From: Apostichopus japonicus
Lineage: Eukaryota; Echinodermata; Holothuroidea; Aspidochirotida; Stichopodidae
Length of the DNA: 64,000 bases
NCBI RefSeq assembly: GCF_037975245.1
Contig: NC_092576.1
Span: 36,918,611 to 36,982,610 of the forward strand
Reading direction: 5' to 3'
How positions within the stretch are numbered: the first letter of the stretch is position 1; each line of letters begins with the position of its first letter. Below the pieces are notes generated by a model, which worked only from the letters and a program-made list of their open reading frames with translations, made no database searches and was not told the DNA's origin. A program made the translations under genes and the position numbers. Of this stretch, positions 12,490-24,799 are shown in pieces.

Positions 12490-13825
12490 CTTTGCTATGC
12501 ACTAAATCTTAGTTAAAATTGAATTAATATACTAGTTAAGAAGTAGGGAAATTCCCCTAAGAAACTGAACAAACTAATCCCAGGCGCTATTGACAGTGTG
12601 ATTAACCTAAGTTCAGTTCCTTATTGGCTTTAGATTGGACAATAATTGATTTATTTAAGACGGAAATAAATCTGTTCATAGCAACTAGCATATTCCCTCC
12701 AACACAAGTTATAACAACGGACCCAAGCCCCGTTATTATAACATGAACACATCTACCGCACCTAACCATTTTTCCTTCACCCCGTAACTACTCCTTCACT
12801 ATACCCTGTAAAGTATTACTTCCTTTGCCCCCTTTCTTTCCTTTGCAACTATAATATGTTTCCACAGCCCCTTCCCTACCTTATACTCTAACCCTACCAT
12901 GTTACACTTGTGGTTGACCCCCCCCCCCACCTTTCCTGCTGATATGTTAACATTTCTTCAACGTCATTGATTTATATCGTCTAATTTAGTTATTTATCTA
13001 TTGGATCTTCCGGTTACCAAAAGGAAGTATATTTCATTATTGCAATAGTCCATTATAGTTCATACCTTTATTTGTATCCATCTTTTACAGTACCACCTAC
13101 AGTACCCCCCCCCCCCCCCACACCTCGTCGTGCATCTCTAGTGAGAAAAGAAAAACAAAGTTTAAAGAGCAAATACTAGTAGCTGGGACCTACAGTATTC
13201 TAGGCCTTCTCTCTCTAATACACGCACAATCACACAAATAAATTTCATCCAGATAAGACTGCCTCACCATACTCTGAAGAAAGTTTTATCCATACTGTAG
13301 TTAAGAGTTAATATGCTACTATTATATTATCGTACAGTGATCACGCTGTTTCTACACACACTGTATATATCTGACATATGCCATCTTTGTACAGACCTAC
13401 TAGTGATGGTTAACTTTCCTTTCATTGTAATCTATATGATGATGTACACTGTATATTCAAGCTCATTGTATTCTTTATACATGACCTGTCAATCGCGCGG
13501 TAATACGTCACGTGACTAAACGACTGCAGCTACGGTATCTGGATACGTCAATGATCTGTTGTTCTGAAGGTCATTTTGACAAGTACTAAATCTGTCTCTA
13601 CGTATTTTTTTTATAATGTTAGCCACACGATGTTTGGAAGAAAACGTTTCAGTCGGCGAATTTTTGTATTCTGCTAGGGAAGAATAGGATCACTACTACT
13701 GGTGCCCCCCTCTCACATCCCCCCTTCTTTTTTTTTTCTTAAAGGTCACACAGCGTATTTCTTATAGCAAATCATTTCGTTTAGGGACCACATTCTATAT
13801 ATCGTCTAACATTCTTATTTCCGGG
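12490..13825. other. Unassigned non-coding stretch
   Basis: It contains C/T-rich sequence at 12720-12950 and C homopolymers at about 12919 and 13107. No exon or repeat could be recognised with confidence. Confidence 0.4.
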
Positions 13826-13829
13826 TAGG

Positions 13830-14610
13830 AACCCCAATGCCCTACGTTGGCTTAAATGACCCCAGGGCATCATACCCTCCATTATAAAATACGACTCTTG
13901 CCCTCCTATCAAGGTCCATGCACCTACTTTTATTTTGAACTTATCAAATATTATTTACTAGCACAACCTTTTTTTAGAGCTAATTTATAAAAACATAAAT
14001 TATAGTCTAAACATACCTCAGAATGCATCATTTGGCTTATATTTTATTTTGTTTTTATTCTGGGGGTGAGGTGGGGCACCCCTAAACCACCACATATAGG
14101 AGTTACTGTAGCTTCAGTGATCCTTCGGCAGCGCCCACTCAGTTATACAAATATTTCATTCACAGCTGGCCCTGCTATAAACATTAAAGTCACTACCTGA
14201 ATCAGTCGGAATAAAATTCAAATGTTACACTGTACCCCGTCCCCCATCTTATAAATTCATCCGCACGACACTGGGTTTCGTGATTAAATGATGGCATGTT
14301 GTAATGAGTTTATCAAATGTTTACAAAAAGAAAGAAAAATAGAACCTTGTATCATTACGTAATCGTATCAAGCGCGATATCGCATCGCGTTCGTGCATGT
14401 TCGTGATGAAAGGTTACAGTAAACCTTGATTTTCTTTCTTTACGCCATTCCTGTACGTGCCAAGAATCTCGGGGTTGTACACTATACTAATGAAATCACA
14501 AGAAATGATATGAACGTTTCGATAAAACTAACCGAAATAGCACTTACTGTCCAGACGTTCACATCATTGTAGGCCTAATTTCGTGAAGGAAGTGGAAATC
14601 TCAGAGGTGG
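13830..14610. repeat. Third, diverged partial copy of the duplicated module
   Basis: The stretch 14450-14610 matches 3330-3495 and 27230-27415, ending with GTAGGCCTA and then GGAAGTGGAAATCTCAG. The stretch 13925-14100 resembles 1700-1870, with a G-rich block followed by GGCACCCCTAAA. A third copy suggests that part of the duplicated flank is a mobile or dispersed repeat. Confidence 0.5.
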
Positions 14611-14825
14611 GGAGGGGGGGGGGGGTGTCAGTCAGGCTAAGAAATTAAGCACAGTTTTAATGTTTCATATGCTCATTAGAGTACATTACATTTGCACATT
14701 TAACTTGCGACATAAAACATACCGTGTTTATCAAACTATTATCAGGAGATATACCACCACGTCTTTAATTTATGCATAAATGTTATTTAGGTCGGTCCGA
14801 ATAACAATAACAACAAAATGTAACT

Positions 14826-15194
14826 TTAAAGGCATTGAAGACTCGCCCCAAACCGTGTGCCGCGCTCTGAAAAAGTTAACTGTCCGTTGCTTGCAAGTGA
14901 CGTTTTCTGCTTGTCGCTACAAAATGCAGACAGTAATGAAACGTGATACCTTGTTATCTTTAGCTGGACATGAGATGTCCATCGCTGTATCGTTTGTACA
15001 CTGTGCTGTGGGTAATGACCGCAGCTGTATGTACTGACTGTACATTAGTGTCTAATTACCGACGGTAGCTAGTTGTGTGTGTATTTTTCCGGGATCGATG
15101 GTGGTGTGCAGCACTTCTGTTACACTTCATTGGAAACTAGGTCAAATTACCGGCATTGGACGTTTCTTTTTGCGCTAGTCTTCACACCCTTTAA
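14826..15194. mobile_element. Kolobok-like MITE, copy 1 (TTAA target duplication)
   Basis: The left end is TTAA then AGGCATTGAAGACTCGC; the right end is AGTCTTCACACCCT then TTAA. The body (14830-15190, 361 bp) matches 46143-46442 and part of 31325-31546. The family has imperfect terminal inverted repeats. A TTAA duplication and TTAAAGG-type ends fit the Kolobok/T2 group; piggyBac also uses TTAA. No transposase is present. Confidence 0.7.
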
Positions 15195-15299
15195 TGATAC
15201 ATTTTATAAAAGCTGTCAATATATGGAGGAAAATAATGTAAATTTGCGATGTCAGCTATACATTTGTGGCAAAATATAGTCGATCATTTTTATGTTAAT

Positions 15300-16230
15300 G
15301 CCTTAACAATAGATTGATGACGTAACGAAGGTTCATGTCTAGTTGTATTTGTTGGTTAGCTTATTCATGGGTCCGTTTGTGCATAGTGAGATTAACTTAA
15401 CATGCAGAAAATTAAGTCGGCAACTTACAATTATATTCAAATGAATTGAGAGATAGAACACTGATCAGATCCTTCTTTTCTACGACCCACCCGACCCGCC
15501 CCCCCCCCCCCGAAACCCTTCAAGGGTCCTTGATAAGTTGGATATACAGTACCTTCTATTTAATGTTTGTTGTTGGTAAAAGCATGAACAGAGCTGTACT
15601 TCAATTATTCACTGTTGCCCCACTGTCATATAAGTTATCATCAGTTTCGGATTGAGGCACCCGATACACACATAGAATTATCTACTGTAAATCAGTAAAA
15701 ACTGGATCTCGCTATAAACCGGTGGAATGTGGGATTAGGATTAGAGTATAAGAACTGAGACTATGTGACTGTGTAATCCCAACAAATCCAGTTTGGATTT
15801 ATTCGTTAAAATTACAGATATCCTCAGTTATTCCTGTAAACCTTAATAGCGCATTCTACTGAGTTATCATATTTGTCAGCACAATCCAGTATTTTACTGT
15901 GGTACAAAACTTTTAAGATTTACGGTATTAACTGTCATCTCTTTGTGAATCGGTTGATTGAGGGCTCGACGTCATAGTGGAACCATTTTTGATACTTTTG
16001 GATTTGGATTTAAACCTTTATCCTTTGAAAAAAAAAAAACTTCCATCATTTTGAAAATACCGTTCAGTTGTTTTCAAACTTTTCCATAGCCGGTGTATTC
16101 CTGATCGTTCCTAAAAAAAACGTTACTGGTGTGTGTGGTTGTAACAGAGGAAGGAACAACTATTGATGTATTGCATATGATGAGTAAATCTTGATACTGT
16201 ATTTGAAATAGTAACAGTTAAAGAAGGATT
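15300..16230. other. Unassigned non-coding stretch
   Basis: It holds a C homopolymer near 15498 and A-rich runs at 16029. No supported exon; short open frames lack family motifs. Confidence 0.4.
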
Positions 16231-16271
16231 TAATGACAAATGACTGTTTCTATTTCTTTCTCTGATTATAG

Positions 16272-16348
16272 ACTAGCTGACTGTCTGCTGCCCTCATCGA
16301 TACCCGTCGGACCATCTCTATCCACACTGAAATCTCGGGGAGTGAATG
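16272..16348 (+). CDS. Exon-like segment A of an unidentified gene
   Basis: A T-rich acceptor (TTCTTTCTCTGATTATAG) precedes 16272 and a GTAAAG donor follows 16348. The open frame reads LADCLLPSSIP and VGPSLSTLKSRGVN, ending with one leftover base. That base joins the two leading bases of segment B (18919) to keep the frame open. An in-frame ATG at 16240 could make this a first coding exon instead. The joined peptide, with W-P-x-SD...YYWLDLDSG, weakly recalls F5/8 type C (discoidin) domains (W.P...D...WLQVDLG). That is a guess. Confidence 0.4.
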
Positions 16349-16349
16349 G

Positions 16350-17635
16350 TAAAGTTCATATGTATTATTCGATTGATGACTCTGTCATGTGTCATGTTGT
16401 TTACAGTTCAAACCATTCCAGTAGCCGACATTGATTGGGTTTTAGTTTCAGTCAAACTGAGGGCGCTAAATATCACAGGGCGTCATTGCCTGTTGCAGTA
16501 AACATGTACAGATATTCATGAGTCAGAAACTTTGGGAGATATCGTTAATTGTTGATGTTGTATAATACACGGTATTGTGTACTTTGCAACAAGTTGAGTA
16601 AATTGGTGTTCTTGATAAAGTCAATCTGCTGCATTAACGACTGTCATAAGCCATTACGATACTACATTATTTTAAAAATACATATAACTGTGTACTGAGC
16701 CCATCTTACAGAAACCAATACTAGAATAAAATAAAGACAGGCTGTTTGATTGCGTACGTCATTAGAAATAGCTATATAAACAGTATCGTAGGAAGCGATT
16801 TAACATACGGAGACAGAAAGGGATTTTGTTAGGTCTTAGGGTTTTTTCGGTACTACGGTGGCTAAAGGGGGATACTGGAAATGTTGCTTTTTTATACCGA
16901 AAACTCAAAATTTCAATCTCAAATTTCGGGTTATTTTCTCTAATTTCCAACTATTTATCATAAAGTAGCATCGATGAAATGTCGACTTCTTTCACAACAA
17001 GTCAACTAATTCATCGAAATGTTGACGATGTTTGTCGGAAAGTCTACTTTGTTTATTATGACTGATAATACGTTTTTAATTGATATTTAGAATTGAAATT
17101 GTTAAATTGATGACAAAAGTTCTTTTTAGACCCATCTATTCAAATCTGACTTTTATGTCAGTCTGCTACATTCTGTCAAAAAGTTGAGAAAAGTCGAAAC
17201 ACGACGGATGAAGAAACGTATGAATATCAACTCGCTCCATAACAGAGTTGCGACTAATGATCCAACTGTATGATCTAGCACTGCCTTGTAATGCATCCTT
17301 TAGTTAAACATACAATGAAGGGCAGAAGATTAATTCTCTACCTCTATCGCGAAAAACATATTTTAAAACGTGTTGGTAACCGCCCTTTGGCCTGGTATTG
17401 TGCTATGATTAAACGGCTATGAAAACGCTGAAAATACTTACAAACACTATTAGATTGTTTCCAAATTAAACAAAATGACACATGTATTGTAACATCATTC
17501 AACTTTAACACTAGCAAACTAATTACATGGTCGCGTGTTTGTGAAATAAGTAAATGTCTATTCTTTTCCTAACGACTAATATCTTTCCTGATAAAAGGCG
17601 AATTAAAAGGTACGTTATCTTTATATACCTGTTGT
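16350..17635. other. Intron-like unassigned stretch between segments A and B
   Basis: No repeat or exon recognised except short self-similar motifs near 16975-17050 (TCATCGAAATGTTGAC type). Confidence 0.35.
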
Positions 17636-18300
17636 ATCACAGTCAGGGGCGTAGCGAGCGGGGGGGGGGGGGGCCTGCAAGTTAAAATTTTGGGTCTGTC
17701 GGCAAAAAGAAAAAAGGTGAAGAGAGCGGAAGGGGAAGAAAAAAGGAAAGCTGAATAGAGAAAAGGAGAACGGGAGCTTCTCTATCGGTTATTTCGATTT
17801 TCCAGTTCTTCATTTGATTAACTCATTCACCAATCCAATCACCAGACGCCTGCAAGTTAAAAACCTCTCGGCAAATAACTGATAATGTCACGGCCGTCAG
17901 TATAGCTACTGTAGCCAGGCTCAGCTAGACGAGTGCCAGAATCGCCGGCAACTCAGTGAAAGAAATGGAATTAAGGGCTTCCATATAGGCCGCGGCCCAC
18001 GAGTCGTGCTATAGTGTGACAATGTGTTGTTATTATCCTCTGTTCAGAATGACGTCATCGCAGATGTCATTCGTTCTTCTTCTGCCGACTGCCATAAAAA
18101 TAATATCGAAATGGAAATTCCACGGTGCCAAATTTGAGTTAAAATATGCACCAGATTGCATCTAAGGACGTTTCAAAACTAAAATTTTCCAAAGGGGAGG
18201 GGGTCAGTCATCACTTCCACATCCGTCGGCAAATCAAATTCTTCACACACACCCCCCCCCCCCCCAACAAAAAAACCTTCACTACGCCCCTGATCACAGT
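17636..18300. mobile_element. hAT-like MITE with 8-bp target duplication
   Basis: ATCACAGT is duplicated at 17636-17643 and 18293-18300. The element, 17644-18292 (649 bp), begins CAGGGGCGTAGCGAGC and ends TTCACTACGCCCCTG, an inverted terminus. The inside is non-coding, with a G run near the left end and a C run near the right. It lies between exon-like segments A and B. Confidence 0.85.
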
Positions 18301-18918
18301 GTGAGATAGATATGCTCCATATTCATTACGGCAGATGTCAAAGGTATGTATGCATTAGGCAACATGACGTTAAAGGTTTGAGATTTGACGGAATGGTAAT
18401 TAATGGCAATTCTTAACAACTATTTCATAAGTATTGCAAAAAAAGCAAATGTAATTGAAGAACTGTGTGATGATCTTATCGTGTTACATGGAAACGATTT
18501 ATAGTTTTGAAATATGGACTAAACTTGTGTTGTCTACATTATTGCATTGTCACCAAAAAACAAAATTCTTGTTTAATATTTCATTGTAGCTGTATGCTAA
18601 CCAGGGAAGGGAATGTATGGGGGGGGGGGGTAATTGGGAACATCTACAGTTTGTTGTATAACATAGCTCACCTACAATATATCTGACTTCACCATCCTCC
18701 CAAAATCACTTTTCTAAAGGACATGTGACAACCCAAAACTATCTTCAGCAAAAAGAAAGCATATGCATCCCTTGAGACAATAAAGATCTTAGTAGCACGT
18801 GCTATGGTTGTTACTATTGTGTATTCTTCAGAATGTTTCATTCATTAAATACATCATTGATATTATTTTATTGGTTATAGCCTATATTTTGTTTATGAAT
18901 CTTATTTGTTTCTTACAG

Positions 18919-18989
18919 TTTTCTGGACTCCTGATTCAGATAAGAATGATGAATATTATTGGCTTGATCTAGACTCTGGTCGTTGGGAA
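18919..18989 (+). CDS. Exon-like segment B of an unidentified gene
   Basis: Acceptor TTTGTTTCTTACAG and consensus donor GTAAGT bound 71 nt. Two of three frames have stops; the third reads FWTPDSDKNDEYYWLDLDSG then RWE and ends in phase 0. The composition (W, Y and D rich, no low complexity) looks protein-coding, and the start phase fits segment A. No phase-0 continuation was found before the next clearly assigned gene. Confidence 0.5.
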
Positions 18990-19359
18990 GTAAGTAATTA
19001 TTACATCTCCTGTATAATAATTATTTCATCAAAGTTGTTTTAATAACATATCGATATTGTAATTACTAGCAAGATCATGAAATTACCACTAACGTGGTAC
19101 TTGAGTATCCCCAGACGTTTGTAACTCAGCGCACGTCATTGTAATGAACACAGCATGGCTTAGTTAAATTAAGTAAAAGAATGTGATGTCATTTAATGAA
19201 ATAACTATAACTGTGATATATTAATAACTGTTTAATTGAGTCATTTATCGATTATCAGTTGATGGTTTCTGAATGAGAAGTAGTATAAAGAAAGTACTGA
19301 CATATCGGGTGAGTAGAGACAAGTGAGCAAAACACGTTGAATTATTGGATAAAATTAAT

Positions 19360-20820
19360 AGTAACAAATATGTATATAAAGGCAATGGGTGGATTAAAAT
19401 TATGTAGATTACAATTATTACTAAACAAACACGGAGTGGATTAAAGGGATGTAATCAACAAATGTTACTAAATATACACTGGATGGATTAAAGGGATGTT
19501 GTCAACAAATATTGCTTAATAGACACTGTGGATTTAAGGGATGCAGTCAACAAATATTACTAACTATATACACAGTGGATTAAAGGGATGTAGTCAACAA
19601 ATATCACTAATATAAACAGTGTGGATTAAAGAGATAGGTTCAACAAATATTACTAAATATACACTGGATGGATTAAAGGGATGTAGTCAACAAATATTAC
19701 TAAACATACACTGAGTGAATAAGAGCGATGTAGTCAACAAATATTACTAAATATATACAGTGGATTAGTGGGATGTAGTTAACAAATATTACTAAATATG
19801 CACTGAGTGGATTAAAGGGATGTAGTCAACAACTATTACTAAATATACACTTAGTGGATTAAAGGGATGTAGTCAACAAATATTACTAACATAAACTGAG
19901 TGGATTAAAGGGATGTAGTCAACAAATATTACTAACATAAACTGAGTGGATTAAAGGGATGTAGTCAACAAATATTACTAACATAAACTGGATATATTAA
20001 AGGGATGTTGTCAACAAATATTACTAACATACACTGAGTGGATTAAAGGGATGTAGTCAACAAATATTACTAAACATACACTGAGTGGATTAAAGGGATG
20101 TAGTCAACAAATATTACTAAATATGCACTGAGTGGATTAAAGGGATGTAGTCAACAAATATTACTAAATATACACTGAGTGGATTGAAGGGATGTTGTCA
20201 ACAAATATTACTAAATATACACTGGATGGATTAAAGGGATGTTGTCAACAAATATTGCTTAATAGACACTGTGGATTTAAGGGATGTAGTCAACAGATAT
20301 TACTAAATATACACAGTGGATTAAAGGGATGTAGTCAACAAATATTACTAACTATATACACAGTGGATTAAAGGGATGTAGTCAACAAATATCACTAACA
20401 TACGCGGATTGGATTAATTAAAGAAATAGTTTCAACAAATATTACTAAATATACACTGGGTGGATTAAAGGGATGTAGTCAACAAATATTGCTAAATATG
20501 CACCGTGGATTTAAGGAATATAGTCAACATATATTACTAACAAACACTGAGTGGAATAAAGGGATGTAGTCAACATATATTACTAAGCTAACACTGAGTG
20601 GATTAAAGGGATGTTGTCAACAAATATTACTAAATAAACACTGAGTGGATTCAAGGGATGTAGTCAACAAATATTACTTAACATACATTGAGTGGAATAT
20701 AGTGATGTAGTCAACAAATTTTACTAAACAAGCAATAGGTGGATTAAAGGAATATAGTCAACAAATATTACTAAACATACAATGAGTGGATTAACTTGAT
20801 GTAGTCAACACATATTTCAA
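19360..20820. repeat. ~47-bp minisatellite, about 30 units
   Basis: The consensus unit is GTGGATTAAAGGGATGTAGT followed by CAACAAATATTACTAAATAT and ACACTGA. Units differ by small substitutions (AACATA for AATATA, GTTGTC for GTAGTC). Blocks near 19440-19620 and 20210-20400 share the same variant order, indicating a higher-order duplication. Confidence 0.92.
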
Positions 20821-20829
20821 AATTTGGAC

Positions 20830-22125
20830 TGAAATGATACATACAATTGGTTTATCAAAAACTTAAAAAAAAAAAATCATGCAATCAATGGACTTAAATT
20901 GACTTTATCAACACTGAATGAGGTACATTAACGTTATGTGGTGAGCAATCATTGCTAAAGATTGAATGAGTGGATTGGATCGATATAACTATTTTACATG
21001 ATTATTCACTGTGTTGTCAACAGAACAATGTGGTGGATGCTTGGTCTGTTACTTTTCTCCTTGCTCAAGTTCAGGATCAGTGAATTTCTAACAAATAAAC
21101 AATATATTACAGAACATATGCCGTACATAGTGTAAGTTGTTTTACGTGAAGTCTAATTATCGACACAATGTTACAAATACATACAGCAACGAGTAAAGGT
21201 CAGGTTCCAAGGGGGACTGGGGTTCGTGGAGTCTATAGTCCCAGCACTGGGTCATTTTGGGAAATGCTCGGGAAAATTTGGAGTTGGCAAGGGGCAATAT
21301 GGTATATGGACAGTGCAAACACGAAGGCAAGGAACGAAAACTGACTTGAGATACTGTACTAGTAATGATTCAGTGTGTGGAATAGAGGGATTAGTGCACG
21401 AGTTTGGTCCAGTTAGGTCATCTAAAGAGTTGGCAATTGGATGTAGCATATGGCTTTAACTAATCATTCCATAAGTCTGGATGAAGTTCCAATGTAGTAA
21501 ACACAGGTTACAAACCGTTTAATGGGAATAGCATAAAGTGTAGTAACAGTCACCAAGGTAAAGTGATAAAGTATTATTATACTAATATTACATACCTAAC
21601 AGTGAGAGGTTTAAAGTCATGTAGAGAACAAATATAACTAAACAATCATTTAAATATTGGTTTAAATGGCAAACTGAACACAAACTTCTCATCATCCAGT
21701 GAGAAGAGTAAAGTGATAGTAATCAATTATATATCTCCAACAATCCAATCAAGCACTCGGTAATTATAGGTACATTAAAACAAAACACATATATCGGTAC
21801 TTATCTATATTAGCGACTGACAGTAATTTAGCAAACCAGTATAATGAATCATCAAGCAGAAATGTAATATTAATGTATTCCCTTCTTAACGTAACATTTA
21901 TCATTGATGGTAAGAGTTAAATGTTTAAAGAAGAAGAAGCAACAGTAACTTATTAGTAAACATTAGTCCTTTGTATTATAGTTTCCACTCTTATAAATCC
22001 ACATATCTAAAAGTTATAATTACCCCCCGCGCCCCCTCCTAAAAAAAACCTAAAACAATGTAACTGACTAGGCCTTTTACCCACGCATTCCATGTGCATT
22101 ATTTTTCTTCTTCTTTGCCCTGTAG
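20830..22125. other. Unassigned stretch
   Basis: An open frame at 21226-21459 in locally GC-richer sequence shows no recognisable domain and no good splice context. Otherwise AT-rich and non-coding. Confidence 0.35.
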
Positions 22126-22129
22126 AAGA

Positions 22130-22712
22130 GAGGAACCTGGTAGATGAATTCAACAAGCACTTGTTTCTGAAGACAACCTGATATGATCCTCCTCGCAATC
22201 TCAGCAATTTCAGCGCCTTCAAAATAAAGCTGCACGTTTGGTGTTTTCTTGTGGACACAGTTGGCACTCTTCCCAGCTTATGTGTACTCTACATTGGCTA
22301 CCGGTTAAGGACAGGATTAGTATACAACATCCTTTTATATGTTTTTAAATCTCTGCGTGGTGATCACAAGGGAGCCTCGAGGCTCCCAGCTATCTGATTA
22401 ATGTTCTTGCTTTGTATAATGCTCCTCTAAGTAATGTTGATGGTAGACTCCGCTCCTCATCTGATACCACCAGACTCATGATTCCATACTCAAAGCGTAA
22501 AACTGGTGATAAATCTTTTCAAGTTATTGGTCCCCGTCTCTGGAACCAGCTGCCTGTGGGTATTCATGTGGCGGTTTCCGTCTCGGTCTTCAAAGGTCTC
22601 ACGAAAACATATTTATTTACAGCGCAGTAATGTTTGTATATTTTGCTTGTGTTTAAGATTGCTCTATCAAATACGAAGTAATAATAATAATAGTAATAAT
22701 AATAATAATAAT
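22130..22712 (+). pseudogene. LINE (non-LTR retrotransposon) ORF2 C-terminal remnant
   Basis: The frame from 22195 reads QSQQFQRLQNKAARLVFS, then LHWLPVKDRI. After a frameshift it continues YNILLYVFKSLRG and, from 22412, SSDTTRLMIPYSKRKTGDKS, FQVIGPRLWNQLPVG and FKGLTKTYLF. These are the usual end motifs of CR1/L2/Jockey-type reverse transcriptases (LQNxAARL, LHWLPVxxRI, GPRLWNxLP, FKxxLKTxLF). A (AAT)n tail follows at 22677-22712, as expected for a 3' end. 5'-truncated and frameshifted. Confidence 0.88.
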
Positions 22713-23047
22713 AAATGTTCAGTACTATACACCAAGGAAGATGACTAAATCACAGAACTGTTAACAGTGGCGATAAAATACAGGAAGTGAAGCATAAACA
22801 CATCCATCATGATGTCACCAGTAATTGATAAAACCTAGGCCCTTGGTATCTATATTCTCTTGAGCATGCAACCCTACCTTACCCCCTCGCTACCTCTTCT
22901 CTCTAACATAGTGCCCCTAGTCTAGTCTCGAACTAGCCTCGCTGCCTTTTTTTCATTTACCTTTAGTGGTGTAAGAGTTATTATCCACCGCTCCATTCAT
23001 CGAAAAATGCCTTCCTGAATTTTACACAGGACGAACTGGGAGAGTGG

Positions 23048-23210
<163 letters not shown>

Positions 23211-23299
23211 GGCCATCGTCCTCGTTAGTTTTTTGCATTTTTATCACCATCGCTGTTTTAATGTATTGTGTAGATATTTCTTAATATTTCTTGTTTAGG

Positions 23300-24795
23300 T
23301 AACTGCTTTATATACATGTTTTTTTTCTCATTTAAAATCACAATAATCGTTTTTAACTAATTAGGTTTGATGCTGATATTTCAAATTTTATCATTCTGTT
23401 AAAAAATTATTGTCTGATATTACTTCATCGGTATTTCTTCCTCTACCGATAATAGAGAATGAGACATTAATGTCAGAATGGCGTACTAAACAATAAGTTA
23501 CACTCGAAAAGAGAAAACACATGTGTGACAAAAAAATCAACATTTTTATTAAATTGTACTTGATGGAGTAATTACAGAGAAAATGGAATATAGATGAGTT
23601 TGGCTGCCTCGGTTTTGAGATTTCACATTGTGACATAGGTATAGTTTAATAGAAGGTTACGTAACACTGTAGATAAAGTTAAAGTTCGTGGTAGTGGTAG
23701 AGAGACGGTACTTTCAGGTTTTCAATGTGTAATTGAACTCGTTTCAGCAGTGGTGTAGGTGTCACATAAGTACAAACACCACCAACATGACACCAGGAAT
23801 ATTGAAGAATGAACTCTCTCATTAACAGTCTGTATGGATTTTACCTCTGTGACAATTAATTTAGCGATATCGGTTGTCCTATAAATATAGTACTTGGAGA
23901 ACGATAATCGGTACGTGAGTGGATATGGATGGTGTCAGTCAAGGAATCAGTGTTGGAGTATGGAGTATATGACGATTTAATTACGTCATCGACATGTCTA
24001 AACTGAATCAGTACGTCTTCTCATCTCTTGGAAAATTACAAGTATCTTACGATTTAGAACAACAAGAAAATCGAGAACGTGACGCAAAATGTGTAAAAAA
24101 TGACGAAATCAATAATTAGTGGAATTTCACATTTCAGAGGAATGATATAACTATTACATTATGTAGCTACTTTTATTTTAATATACAATTAAGTGTAAAA
24201 GTAAGTTTCTTTACGAATCATGAATTTAAAAGTAAAGAACATGAATTATCCATTCTTAACATTGTAATTCATTTTAAATGTATATATTTATTTTAACGAA
24301 TTAATGAACTTTGTTGATATAAGTGTAAACTCTTTGATGTATTTTATATATGTCATACAAAATATTAAGGAATGACAATATTGTGAGAGTGTTCGGCTTC
24401 TTAACGTTTTCTGTAAAATATCCATTGCATAGACACTAATATTAGGACAATATTAATATGTGATTGCTTGTAAATTGTAATATAGTCCTAATGTAAATTA
24501 TACTTATCTTTGACTGATTTCCCAGAACCTGATGTAAGAATCTGATATGATCGGTTGTCATTTTACACTACTCTGATTATTGGAATGTGAACATGTGAAG
24601 GTTATACTGCAAACTTTTTTCTCAAACGAAAGTAAAATAAATCATCTGTGAATTTGCTATTTACTTCATTAACACCATACTTGTTTATGTGTTTTCAACT
24701 CTAATTCGTCGTCCCGCGTGATATTACCTAACTTGAAAATAGGACATTATTTGACTAGAAGTTAAAGGTCAATAGGTCAATTAATTGATAGACCC
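23300..24795. other. Unassigned AT-rich stretch
   Basis: No exon or repeat recognised between the (AT)n array and the downstream copy of the segmental duplication. Confidence 0.4.
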
Positions 24796-24799
24796 GTTC

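Noticed and set aside
21226-21459. 77-codon frame starting MESIVPALGHFGK
   Set aside because: Nearly equal open frame on the opposite strand and no family resemblance.
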